This document shows positions 1 to 6,375 of a stretch of 6,375 nucleotides of DNA, in pieces (the stretch's first letter is position 1; each line of letters begins with the position of its first letter). Origin of the DNA: a bacterium (GTDB lineage: Bacteria > Auribacterota > UBA3054 > B51-G9). The notes beneath the pieces were generated by a model, which was not told the origin of the DNA, did no database searches, and worked only from the letters and a program-made list of their open reading frames with translations. The position numbers and the translations under genes were made by a program. Where the stretch lies: positions 1 through 6,375 of the forward strand of contig JAOZSF010000124.1 of NCBI GenBank assembly GCA_029939815.1. Direction: 5' to 3'.

Positions 1-5
1 AAAAA

Positions 6-1229
6 ATGAAAGCAACATTATTAATATTATTATTTTTCGCGGCTACAACAGCTTTTTCAGATGTGGAAATCACTTCGGTTGCCAAAAATGACGGTAATGT
101 TTATCTAACCTGGAATACTCCAACAAATAAATTTATTATAGCTGTTTCCACATCTCTGCTTGATTATGCAAGTTCGTCTATCTGCTGCAATTCTACTGTC
201 GGAGAAAGTCCGCAAACTAATTCAACTGCATTTGCCTGGGATTGGGACCGCGCTTTTTTTCGATTGAAGACCGGTTTACAAGTTGTAGAATTTCCCGATC
301 CGCTTTTGTTTCAGGTAATTGTTACAAATATTGACACGAAAATTACCCCTGCTAACAAAATCTATAATGTCGAAATAGCAGGCATTTCAAATATTTACGC
401 ACACGGAATGCCGGTTACTAATGTAAGCGGATTAGCTGAGATACCGTGGTTGTCTTCCCTGACAATCTGTGATTATTGGCTTACTAACATCACCGGTTTT
501 TCAGAGTTGCCGAAAATAATTTCGCTTGCGATTAATGGTTGTCATCTTGAAGACTTATCGGAAGTGAATAAAACTCCGGAATTGATTTTTCTTAAACTTT
601 ACGGCAATGATATTGTAAATCCTGAACTTGGTTCCGGGCTTACTAACCTTACATCTCTTGATTTATACGATAATCAGATTAATAATTTGTCGCCTTTGAA
701 CAACTATAATCAACTTATCTGGCTTGATCTGCGGCGAAACAATTTAACGGATCTAACTCCGATTTCTACTTTGACAAATTTGACGTGGCTTGGGTTGGCT
801 CATAACCAAATTACTAACGCTGATTCGCTGACAAATTTAACAAATATCAGTTGGCTGAATCTGAAAAATAACGGTCTGAAAAACATTAATTTTGTCAGTT
901 CGCTTGCTAATCTTGAGTGGCTTAATGCCGCAAGTAACCAATTGAGAAATTTAGCGGGATTGGAAACTTTAAGCTCACTCGAAGCGCTTGACGTTTCAGA
1001 CAATCAGATAACCAATATTGATACTTTGGCAACGTTAGAACATTTGCGGTGGATAGACCTTTCGAGCAATCAATTGACGGACATTGATATCCTAATAACA
1101 AACGCGGCGGGCGGAGGGCTCGGCATCGGCCGTATAGTGATTCTTACCGGCAATCCGTTAAGCAATTATGCTTTGACAAATCAGATTTACGTGTTGACAA
1201 ATGATTATAAAGTAACGGTAGAATTTTAA
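6..1229 (+). CDS. Secreted leucine-rich-repeat protein (internalin/SDS22-like LRRs)
   Basis: The 407-residue product starts with a Sec signal peptide (residues 1-18, hydrophobic core LLILLFFAA, likely cut after AFS). A small beta-type domain follows at about 19-88, with YLTW near its start and AFFRL at its end, a layout I associate with secreted proteins of Verrucomicrobia and Kiritimatiellota. Leucine-rich repeats fill about 125-361 with an exact 22-residue period. The LxxN asparagines fall at 201, 223, 245, 267, 289, 311, 333 and 355, while two earlier repeats carry Tyr157 and Cys179 at that position. A Gly-rich segment and TGNPLS (381-386) form the C-terminal cap. LRR solenoids usually bind proteins or glycans, and the ligand here is unknown. 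There is no membrane anchor, PEP-CTERM tail or catalytic motif. The start is supported by the signal peptide directly after Met1, but only five bases precede it. The gene lies 32 bases before the Tat sulfatase and is probably in its operon. Confidence 0.9.
   Translation: MKATLLILLFFAATTAFSDVEITSVAKNDGNVYLTWNTPTNKFIIAVSTSLLDYASSSICCNSTVGESPQTNSTAFAWDWDRAFFRLKTGLQVVEFPDPLLFQVIVTNIDTKITPANKIYNVEIAGISNIYAHGMPVTNVSGLAEIPWLSSLTICDYWLTNITGFSELPKIISLAINGCHLEDLSEVNKTPELIFLKLYGNDIVNPELGSGLTNLTSLDLYDNQINNLSPLNNYNQLIWLDLRRNNLTDLTPISTLTNLTWLGLAHNQITNADSLTNLTNISWLNLKNNGLKNINFVSSLANLEWLNAASNQLRNLAGLETLSSLEALDVSDNQITNIDTLATLEHLRWIDLSSNQLTDIDILITNAAGGGLGIGRIVILTGNPLSNYALTNQIYVLTNDYKVTVEF
378..1088 (+). repeat. 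LRR-coding repeat array, 66-bp period
   Basis: This part of the LRR gene encodes about ten 22-residue units on the pattern LxxLxxLxLxxNxIxxIxxL, so the DNA has a 66-base period. The seven units from about residue 212 to 365 are the most regular, with conserved Asn codons exactly 66 bases apart (for example 672-674 for Asn223). The first units are more diverged. The DNA copies differ considerably, so this is an old protein repeat and not a recent tandem duplication. Confidence 0.85.
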
Positions 1230-1257
1230 ATTTATTAATTGCTGAATTTATTAATTG
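1229..1257 (+). repeat. Short tandem direct repeat before the sulfatase gene
   Basis: The 13-mer AATTTATTAATTG occurs twice, at 1229-1241 and 1245-1257, with a 16-base period. It fills nearly all of the 32-base gap between the LRR gene and the sulfatase start at 1262. It probably arose by slippage or duplication in AT-rich spacer DNA. A regulatory role is possible, but nothing in the sequence shows one. No Shine-Dalgarno motif occurs in this gap. Confidence 0.7.
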
Positions 1258-1261
1258 AATT

Positions 1262-2686
1262 ATGAATAAAATAACACGAAGAGATTTTCTGAAATCAGCG
1301 GCAGGCGGTGCGGCAGCGATGTGGCTTGGTCCTCGGTTACTTGAGGGCGCAACAGCCCTGAAAAAGCCTAACGTGCTTTTTCTTTTGCCCGACCAATGGC
1401 GATTTTCTTCATTTAGCCATGGAGAAATAAATGACGAGCTGGTACAAACTCCTAACTTAGACAAATTTGTTCTGGAAGGAGCGCGATGGAGAAAAACTTA
1501 CGCCACGTGTCCTCTCTGCACGCCTGAACGAGCCACAATCATGTCGGGCCGTTATCCTCATCAAACCGGAATGATGGCGAATAACAAAATGCTTCCTCCC
1601 GGCGAACGTTGTCTCGCGGAAATTTTTAAAGAAGCCGGTTACGCAACTCATTATGTTGGTAAAACACATTACGATGGCGTAGCCAAACCGGGATTTATCC
1701 CAAAAGGATGGCGACGTCGCGGGTTTACAACTTATGAAGGATTTAATCGCGGACATAATTACACTACCGGGCAGATTTATTTCGATAACGATGGCAACGA
1801 AATCCATCCGACTGAATATGAGCCGAAAACACAAACGGACCTGGCGATAAATTTCATGAAGCAAAACCGGCATCGTCCTTTCTTTTGTTATTTATCCTGG
1901 GGACCGCCGCACACTCCTTACGATCAAGTTCCTGCACAATATAAACATTATAATGTTAGAGCAGGCAACCGGCGGCCTAATGTCCCTGCGGGCAATCCCG
2001 ATGCAGACGAGTTAAACAATTATTTTGCACAGTGCGAAGCGCTTGACGATGAGTTTGGAAAATTAATGTCAGCTCTCAAGCGGTTGGGGCTTGATAAAAA
2101 TACACTTGTTGTTTTCACTTCCGACCACGGCGATATGCACAGTTCTCAAGGATTATTACGCAAACGAGTTGCTTTTGAAGAATCCCTTCACGTTCCGATG
2201 TTTATGCGCTGGCCGGAAAAAATTCCCGGCGAGACTGTTATTGATACACTGATTGGCGGGATAGATATTATGCCGACGGTTCTCTCGCTTTGCGGTTTGG
2301 ATATACCAAAAACTTGTACAGGAACAGACAAATCTCCGGCAATATTTGGAGAAACACCGCCAAATTCTGATGCCATTTATTGTGAAGAATATGACCTGAA
2401 AACTGTAAACGGAAGTTGGTCACAAACTTGGGATTTTCGATGGCGATGTGTTGTTACCGACCAATATAAATTAGTGGTGGATGACTCTCCCACCCTTGAT
2501 ATAAATAGTGTTATATACTTATATGATTTGCAAGCAGATCCTTACGAACAAACTAATTTAGTAAGTAATCCGGCATATACAGTAACCAAGCAAACTCTTT
2601 TTAATCGATTGGTGCAGTTTCGGGATGAGACCGGAGACTCTTTTCCAAAAGCTCCTCCATTAGCGGAATCGTTCTATAATGTGTAA
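1262..2686 (+). CDS. Tat-exported type I (formylglycine) sulfatase
   Basis: The 474-residue product hydrolyses sulfate esters, probably on a glycan. The N-terminus is a Tat signal: twin arginines 6-7 in TRRDFLK, then an Ala/Gly-rich segment to about residue 30. The sulfatase signature is CTPER (86-90) with downstream GRYPHQTG (96-103). Cys86 is the residue expected to become formylglycine, and Cys-type enzymes in anaerobes are matured by the radical-SAM enzyme anSME, which is not in this window. Other expected active-site residues are present: Asp44 (PDQWR), Lys134 and His136 (GKTH), His217 (PPHTPY), Asp288-His289 (SDHGD) and Lys301 before FEES. The motif LYDLQADPYEQTNL near 420-433 is typical of the sulfatase C-terminal subdomain. 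Length is normal for a single-domain sulfatase, and no anchor follows, so the enzyme is probably soluble in the periplasm. The DQWR form resembles heparan/choline-type sulfatases, but the substrate is unassigned. The start is fixed by the Tat motif. Confidence 0.95.
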   Translation: MNKITRRDFLKSAAGGAAAMWLGPRLLEGATALKKPNVLFLLPDQWRFSSFSHGEINDELVQTPNLDKFVLEGARWRKTYATCPLCTPERATIMSGRYPHQTGMMANNKMLPPGERCLAEIFKEAGYATHYVGKTHYDGVAKPGFIPKGWRRRGFTTYEGFNRGHNYTTGQIYFDNDGNEIHPTEYEPKTQTDLAINFMKQNRHRPFFCYLSWGPPHTPYDQVPAQYKHYNVRAGNRRPNVPAGNPDADELNNYFAQCEALDDEFGKLMSALKRLGLDKNTLVVFTSDHGDMHSSQGLLRKRVAFEESLHVPMFMRWPEKIPGETVIDTLIGGIDIMPTVLSLCGLDIPKTCTGTDKSPAIFGETPPNSDAIYCEEYDLKTVNGSWSQTWDFRWRCVVTDQYKLVVDDSPTLDINSVIYLYDLQADPYEQTNLVSNPAYTVTKQTLFNRLVQFRDETGDSFPKAPPLAESFYNV

Positions 2687-3266
2687 AATAAAATTACAAA
2701 ATCTTATTCTTTATTGCATATTATTCGTTGCATGCAATATATGCCGTGGAGCTCTGACAACTGTCGAAAGTTATACCGACAGCAACGGTTTTTACAGATA
2801 TACTGCTGAAAAAGGCGATGAACCTTTTCTGCTTGGCGGAGGGACTAATCTTTGTTTTCAGGTTCAATCGTTTAATGTCGTATCAATAAATGACCCGCCC
2901 GGCTGGCAATCGACAGAAGATCTTTCAGGAATCATTTCCTGGAATTTCACAAATGAAAATGTTACAACTATAGACGCGCCAATTCAGTTTTCATTTCAAA
3001 GTCATAATACAGATTTTGTATACTATACTGAATATCCTCTGGGAATTATTTTTGGCGACATCTATAATACAAACGGAACACTTTATTCTCCGAATAGCGG
3101 TCCGGAAACCAATAACTTTTTCACAAGTGTAAACATTTCCGGCTACGAACAATTTGGTTACGTAGGTCCTGTAATTCCCGAACCAATGCTATTTTGGATT
3201 TTTTTATTGCTGGCCTTGAAAATAAAAGTATGGGAAAATTGTTTTTCCCGGTTTGTTTTAATTTGA
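2679..3266 (+). CDS. Small PEP-CTERM sorting-domain protein, function unknown
   Basis: The 195-residue product has a Sec signal peptide (about residues 1-24, core LILYCILFVAC). A predicted beta-rich region rich in aromatic, Thr and Asn residues follows (about 25-163), in which I recognise no catalytic motif. The C-terminus has VIPEP (165-169), a short hydrophobic stretch (170-180) and basic residues Lys181 and Lys183, the layout of a PEP-CTERM signal recognised by an exosortase. The tail is unusual: the hydrophobic stretch is only about 11 residues and is followed by 15 more (KIKVWENCFSRFVLI) instead of a short Arg/Lys end. Cys19 sits in a lipobox-like FVAC, but Phe at -3 is poor for a lipoprotein. 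The start overlaps the sulfatase stop by 8 bases (ATGTGTAA), which suggests translational coupling. The product may be a surface component working with the neighbouring sulfatases. Confidence 0.82.
   Translation: MCKIKLQNLILYCILFVACNICRGALTTVESYTDSNGFYRYTAEKGDEPFLLGGGTNLCFQVQSFNVVSINDPPGWQSTEDLSGIISWNFTNENVTTIDAPIQFSFQSHNTDFVYYTEYPLGIIFGDIYNTNGTLYSPNSGPETNNFFTSVNISGYEQFGYVGPVIPEPMLFWIFLLLALKIKVWENCFSRFVLI
3232..3265 (+). terminator. Weak hairpin at the end of the small PEP-CTERM gene
   Basis: GGGAAAA (3232-3238) and TTTTCCC (3243-3249) form a perfect 7-bp stem with the loop TTGT, followed by a T-rich but interrupted run (GGTTTGTTTTAATTT). The stem has only three G-C pairs and lies inside the last codons of the gene. 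It could attenuate transcription before the second sulfatase, or it may be chance in AT-rich DNA. Confidence 0.25.
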
Positions 3267-3301
3267 AATATTTTATAAAAAAATAACACAACTGCAAATT
3301 T

Positions 3302-6025
3302 ATGAAGCCTACAATAACAAAATTTTGTGCCGCGACAAGTCTCGCTGTTTACGGGCTTGCCGCGTTGGATTGTTCCGCTGATGTTTTGCCAATTTATGAT
3401 AAAAAGTTTGAATCCGAGCCGCCCCCGTATGTAAATATCCATAGGCCAGCGCCGCTTGATAAGATGGATTACAGTAAGCCGAATATTATTTATATTATGG
3501 CGGATGATTTGGGATACGCCGATATTGGAGCTTATGGTCAGACAAATATTATAACACCGCGGCTTGATGAAATGGCGGCGAATGGCATGAGGTTCAGTCA
3601 GTTTTATGCCGGTTGCCATATTTGCGCGCCATCGCGAAGCTGCATGATTTCCGGCCAGCATCTCGGTCGTACGGATATTCGGACTCTTCATTATGATGTT
3701 AATTCACGTCAGCTTCCTAATAGTCCTTCGATAGGCAGAGAACTAAAAAAAGTTGGTTACACGACAGCTTTTTTTGGAAAGGCCGGGCTTGGTGAAGCTT
3801 GGTCATCGGGGCTGCCAACCCGTTTAGGATTTGATTTATTTTATGGATATGCTAATCATCGCGAAGCTCATGATTATTATCCGAAGCAGATTTGGCGAAA
3901 TGATCAACTTATTCCGGTTCCTGGCAACACTTTTTCAAACACAAGTTATTCTACAGATTTTTTAACGCAGGAAGCTATTAGTTTTGCTGCCCAAAATACG
4001 AATAAACCCTTTTTTATTACACTTAATTATAATGCACCGCATGTAAATTCAAGCCAGTATATAAACGGAAATCCATATTTGCCAGTGCCTGACGATGAAC
4101 CAAGTCTGCCGGGATACGTTGCAAAAGGCTGGCCGGACACAATGGTAAAAAGAGCTGCGATAATTACGAGAATGGATTCGCAAATTGGTAATCTTATTGA
4201 TGCGCTGCAATCTTATGGAATTGCTTCCAATACCTTGATAATGTTTACTTCCGACAATGGTCCAAAGCAATTTTATCCGGAAGATGTAGAACCTTATCAC
4301 AACAGCAATGGTGATTTACGAGGTTGGAAAGCACAGTTTTTTGAAGGAGGAATTAGAGTTCCACTGATTGTTTACTGGCCCGGAAAAGTTCCGACCGGGC
4401 TGATGAGCGATGTTCAGGGAGCGTTTCATGATATTCTGCCGACTTGTCTTGACTTGGCTAATGCAAAAGAATTAGTTCCGGAAAGTGTGCAGGGAATATC
4501 TTTAAAACCTGCTTTTCTTGGTCAACCACAAACAGAAACTCATGATTATCTTTTCTGGCAGCATTGGAGTAAAGAGAATCCTAGTCTTGAAATTGCGATT
4601 CGTTCTAACGATTGGAAATTATTGCGCACTGCTAACGAAGTAAATTATCAGCTTTATAATTTATCAAATGATGTAAGCGAAACAACAAATGTTGCCGGGG
4701 CAAATCCTTCGATAGTTACTAATTTAATTAAACTAATAGAAGAAGCTTACGAACCGTCACCGTATATGCCGGCAGGTCCGGTTGGTCATTGGCCGCTTGA
4801 CGAAGGAACTGGCACAAACACGATAGACACAACCGGAACAAGCCCCGGTTTTCTCGTTAATACGCATGAATCAAGTTGGTCAACCGATACGCCTGGAATT
4901 GCTGATGGCGCTTATTTCAGCAATTCTTTCGCATTTGATTTTGATGGTGCTAATGATAATTTACAAACTTATTATCCCGGAATAGGCGGCAATGACCCGA
5001 GAACAATTAGTTTCTGGATAAAAACACCCGATGTTATAAATAGCATTATAATGGTATGGGGTTATGCGGACGATGGTCGCTACTATGTTCTTCGCGTAAA
5101 CCATACAGACACTCTCGGAACTGTTGGCGCGATAAGAACAGCCGTTTATAGCGGAGAAATTGTCGGCACAACATATATCTGCGATGGCCAATGGCATCAT
5201 GTTGCTTCAGTATTTGAAGACGGAGATATTACAAATGTCAAACATTATATTGATGGAAATCTTGACGGAGTATCCGGCAGTCGACCTCTTGAAGTTAATA
5301 CAGAATTGACAATCGGCAGAGCTGACGGCAGTACTTTAGTAACTATTGGTTCTGCGAAAAGCTCAAAATATTTTAAAGGAAAACTTGATGATGTAGGTCT
5401 TTTTAATTACGCATTGACTGAAGAACAAGTTTTGTTTGTCAGGTCTAATGGTGTTGCTGCTTTGGACATTGACAATGATACTTTGCCGGACACATGGGAA
5501 GTTTTACATGGCCTTGACCCGAATTCACCGTGCAGTCGTCCTTTCAATGATGATTTTACTAACGCAATAGATATTTCCGGAACAGAAAAAACTTACAATT
5601 ATGCCGATGGCTCTAACGCGCTTGCTTCAACCGAAGCCGGAGAACCATCTCACGCCGGTAGCGGGCCATTCAATTCTGTCTGGTGGAAACTTGTGCCGTC
5701 AAAAAACATTTCGCTTGATATTAGTACTTATGGCAGCTCGTTCGATACAGTATTGGCTGCTTACACAGGCAGTTCAGTTGATTCGTTAACATTGATTGCA
5801 TCAAACGATAATGAAACTAATTCTTATACCGGGAACAGTCTTTTGACAAATGTTTATATGCATGTCGGTAACACTTATTACATAGTTGTAGATGGCGCTG
5901 ATAAAACAGAAGCGGGCTCGGTTCATCTATTATGGTATTATACAGGAACAATACCTGAGCCGAGTTGTTTATTATTAATTATTAATTTTATATTTTTGAT
6001 TTATCGTTGTAAATCAAATCGGTAG
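3302..6025 (+). CDS. Multidomain sulfatase with LamG-like, PPC-like and PEP-CTERM domains
   Basis: The 907-residue product has a Sec signal peptide (1-26, likely cut after CSA). The type I sulfatase domain spans about 58-485. Its signature is CAPSR (108-112) with Cys108 as the formylglycine precursor, followed by SGQHLGRT. Metal and active-site candidates are Asp68-Asp69 (ADDLGYADIG), Lys160, His247 (APH), Asp318-Asn319 (SDNG) and Lys343 before FEGGIRVP. The GKAGLGE segment and HREAHDYYPKQIWRN (186-200) match an arylsulfatase-like subfamily. A LamG/concanavalin-like jelly-roll lies at about 493-715 (VGHWPLDEGTG at the start, DGQWHHVA at 628-635, KGKLDDVGLFNYAL at 692-705). An Asp-rich linker (DIDNDTLPDTWE, 722-733) is of calcium-binding type. 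A PPC-like beta domain spans about 745-880 (NDDFTNAIDISG, SVWWKLVPS). The PEP-CTERM tail is IPEP (884-887), a hydrophobic helix and YRCKSNR. The accessory domains probably bind glycan or orient the enzyme at the surface. The gene starts 35 bases after its neighbour with no visible Shine-Dalgarno. The substrate is unknown. Confidence 0.95.
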   Translation: MKPTITKFCAATSLAVYGLAALDCSADVLPIYDKKFESEPPPYVNIHRPAPLDKMDYSKPNIIYIMADDLGYADIGAYGQTNIITPRLDEMAANGMRFSQFYAGCHICAPSRSCMISGQHLGRTDIRTLHYDVNSRQLPNSPSIGRELKKVGYTTAFFGKAGLGEAWSSGLPTRLGFDLFYGYANHREAHDYYPKQIWRNDQLIPVPGNTFSNTSYSTDFLTQEAISFAAQNTNKPFFITLNYNAPHVNSSQYINGNPYLPVPDDEPSLPGYVAKGWPDTMVKRAAIITRMDSQIGNLIDALQSYGIASNTLIMFTSDNGPKQFYPEDVEPYHNSNGDLRGWKAQFFEGGIRVPLIVYWPGKVPTGLMSDVQGAFHDILPTCLDLANAKELVPESVQGISLKPAFLGQPQTETHDYLFWQHWSKENPSLEIAIRSNDWKLLRTANEVNYQLYNLSNDVSETTNVAGANPSIVTNLIKLIEEAYEPSPYMPAGPVGHWPLDEGTGTNTIDTTGTSPGFLVNTHESSWSTDTPGIADGAYFSNSFAFDFDGANDNLQTYYPGIGGNDPRTISFWIKTPDVINSIIMVWGYADDGRYYVLRVNHTDTLGTVGAIRTAVYSGEIVGTTYICDGQWHHVASVFEDGDITNVKHYIDGNLDGVSGSRPLEVNTELTIGRADGSTLVTIGSAKSSKYFKGKLDDVGLFNYALTEEQVLFVRSNGVAALDIDNDTLPDTWEVLHGLDPNSPCSRPFNDDFTNAIDISGTEKTYNYADGSNALASTEAGEPSHAGSGPFNSVWWKLVPSKNISLDISTYGSSFDTVLAAYTGSSVDSLTLIASNDNETNSYTGNSLLTNVYMHVGNTYYIVVDGADKTEAGSVHLLWYYTGTIPEPSCLLLIINFIFLIYRCKSNR

Positions 6026-6183
6026 TGTATAATATTTTGTGTAAATAGTGCCTGACCGAAAACCCCGTTTTTTTGCAAAATGGGTATTTTTGATACAGTT
6101 TATTAAAAACCAGCTCTTTTTTCAACTAATATTTCTATGGGATGGTAGTGAATTCATTTAATGTTTTACAACTCGATTCCGTA
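6026..6183. other. Non-coding border between sulfatase operon and transposase remnant
   Basis: No convincing gene lies in these 158 bases, since short readings on both strands are broken by stops. The stretch contains a terminator-like hairpin (about 6062-6091) and one arm of an 8-bp inverted pair, TTTGATAC (6089-6096), whose partner GTATCAAA (6181-6188) overlaps the transposase stop. Part of it, near 6135-6183, may be decayed transposase sequence in a shifted frame. Confidence 0.6.
6062..6091 (+). terminator. Probable intrinsic terminator after the sulfatase operon
   Basis: ACCCCGTTTT (6062-6071) pairs with AAAATGGGT (6077-6085) across the loop TTTGC: an A-T pair, three G-C pairs, one bulged C, a G-T wobble and four T-A pairs. 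ATTTTT (6086-6091) follows directly. It lies 36 bases past the stop of the large sulfatase, where the operon should end. In the other direction the hairpin is followed by TTTT, so it might also stop - strand transcripts. Confidence 0.55.
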
Positions 6184-6375
6184 TCAAATCTTTTTCAGAT
6201 CTTTAAAAAACTTTTCATCGTATTTCTTTTTATTTTGCCGCTTCGATTTGTTCCTGCAACGAACATATTGATAGTAACGAAGCACATATCGCGCATAACA
6301 TCGATTGTAATTTGTTAAAGAAATAAGATTATCAATTATTTTTGACTTTTCTTTTTTAGTTGCTTTACGATATTT
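6184..6375 (-). pseudogene. Broken transposase fragment, cut by window edge
   Basis: Read on the - strand from 6375, this gives 63 residues and then TGA at 6186-6184, with no start codon inside the window. The sequence begins KYRKATKKEKSKI and continues with LTNYNRCYARYVLRYY, matching what I recall of the N-terminal helix-turn-helix region of integrase-core (DDE) transposases (consensus near KASKKEKSKILDEF and GYNRKYAIRLL). It ends KKYDEKFFKDLKKI. In intact relatives, as I recall them, a Trp and several hundred further residues with the catalytic core follow, so the reading frame appears truncated by a stop and the rest is not found in the 158 bases beyond. A weak continuation (SSCKTLNEF) can be read in a shifted frame at 6185-6135. 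The gene converges on the sulfatase operon. Without the upstream part it cannot be assigned to a named IS family. Confidence 0.65.

Noticed and set aside
1092..1154. GC-rich, Gly-rich insertion (AAGGGLGIGR) that breaks the 22-residue LRR period
   Set aside because: A Gly-rich loop followed by GNPLS is a common C-terminal cap of bacterial LRR arrays, so it is unlikely to be a recent insertion.
770..1205. Many TTGACA-like promoter -35 matches in the LRR gene
   Set aside because: They come from repeated Leu-Thr-Asn codons (TTGACAAAT) in the LRR consensus and are not paired with sensible -10 boxes before a gene.
800..1873. Open - strand frames opposite the LRR and Tat sulfatase genes
   Set aside because: They lie opposite well-supported genes with clear motifs, and their translations show no recognisable domain.
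2733..2740. Lipoprotein reading of the small PEP-CTERM protein (FVAC at Cys19)
   Set aside because: Phe at position -3 is a poor lipobox residue, and a normal signal-peptidase site after about residue 24 combined with the PEP-CTERM tail explains the protein better.
3158..3691. A 177-residue - strand open frame across the start of the large sulfatase
   Set aside because: It runs antisense to the PEP-CTERM tail, the 35-base spacer and the sulfatase active-site region, and its composition is unlike a real protein.
3779..3802. Apparent loss of the sulfatase GKWHLG histidine in the large sulfatase (GKAGLG)
   Set aside because: As I recall, the subfamily with the HREAHDYYPKQIWRN-type segment commonly has GKWGLG here, so Gly at that position is a family trait. 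All other expected active-site residues are present.
5601..5789. A 62-residue + strand open frame within the PPC-like region of the large sulfatase
   Set aside because: It is an out-of-frame reading of a gene whose own frame is intact and has domain-level support.
6135..6375. Recoding of TGA as Trp to extend the transposase fragment
   Set aside because: The next in-frame stop (TAA) comes five codons later, the small PEP-CTERM gene itself ends at TGA, and Trp in the neighbouring genes is TGG.

Overview
The window is an AT-rich bacterial stretch carrying four closely packed genes on the + strand and, at the right edge, the remains of a transposase gene on the - strand. Four traits together point to the PVC superphylum, most likely a Kiritimatiellota- or Lentisphaerae-like bacterium from an anaerobic, polysaccharide-rich habitat: two formylglycine sulfatases side by side, two proteins with PEP-CTERM sorting tails, Thr-Asn-rich secreted proteins, and starts with no visible Shine-Dalgarno sequence. 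The lineage is inferred from these traits, since no rRNA or marker gene is present.

Layout: (1) 6-1229, a secreted leucine-rich-repeat protein with a 22-residue repeat. (2) 1262-2686, a Tat-exported type I sulfatase with active-site Cys86. (3) 2679-3266, a small PEP-CTERM protein of unknown function that overlaps the sulfatase stop by 8 bases. (4) 3302-6025, a 907-residue multidomain sulfatase: Sec signal, sulfatase domain with Cys108, LamG-like domain, Asp-rich calcium-type linker, PPC-like beta domain and PEP-CTERM tail. (5) 6026-6183, a non-coding stretch with a terminator-like hairpin. (6) 6184-6375, a broken transposase fragment that runs off the window.

The four + strand genes are separated by 32, -8 and 35 bases and are probably co-transcribed, with transcription likely ending at about 6062-6091. 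All four products appear to be exported. The simplest reading is an extracytoplasmic set for removing sulfate from a sulfated glycan. One sulfatase is probably soluble in the periplasm, and the other carries an accessory domain and a sorting tail that would place it at the cell surface. The LRR and small PEP-CTERM proteins would be accessory binding or surface components. No glycoside hydrolase, transporter, sulfatase-maturating enzyme or exosortase is in the window, so the substrate cannot be named. I see no clear sign of an entirely new system. The most notable points are the composite sulfatase, the contrast in export routes between the two sulfatases, and the decayed transposase at the border.
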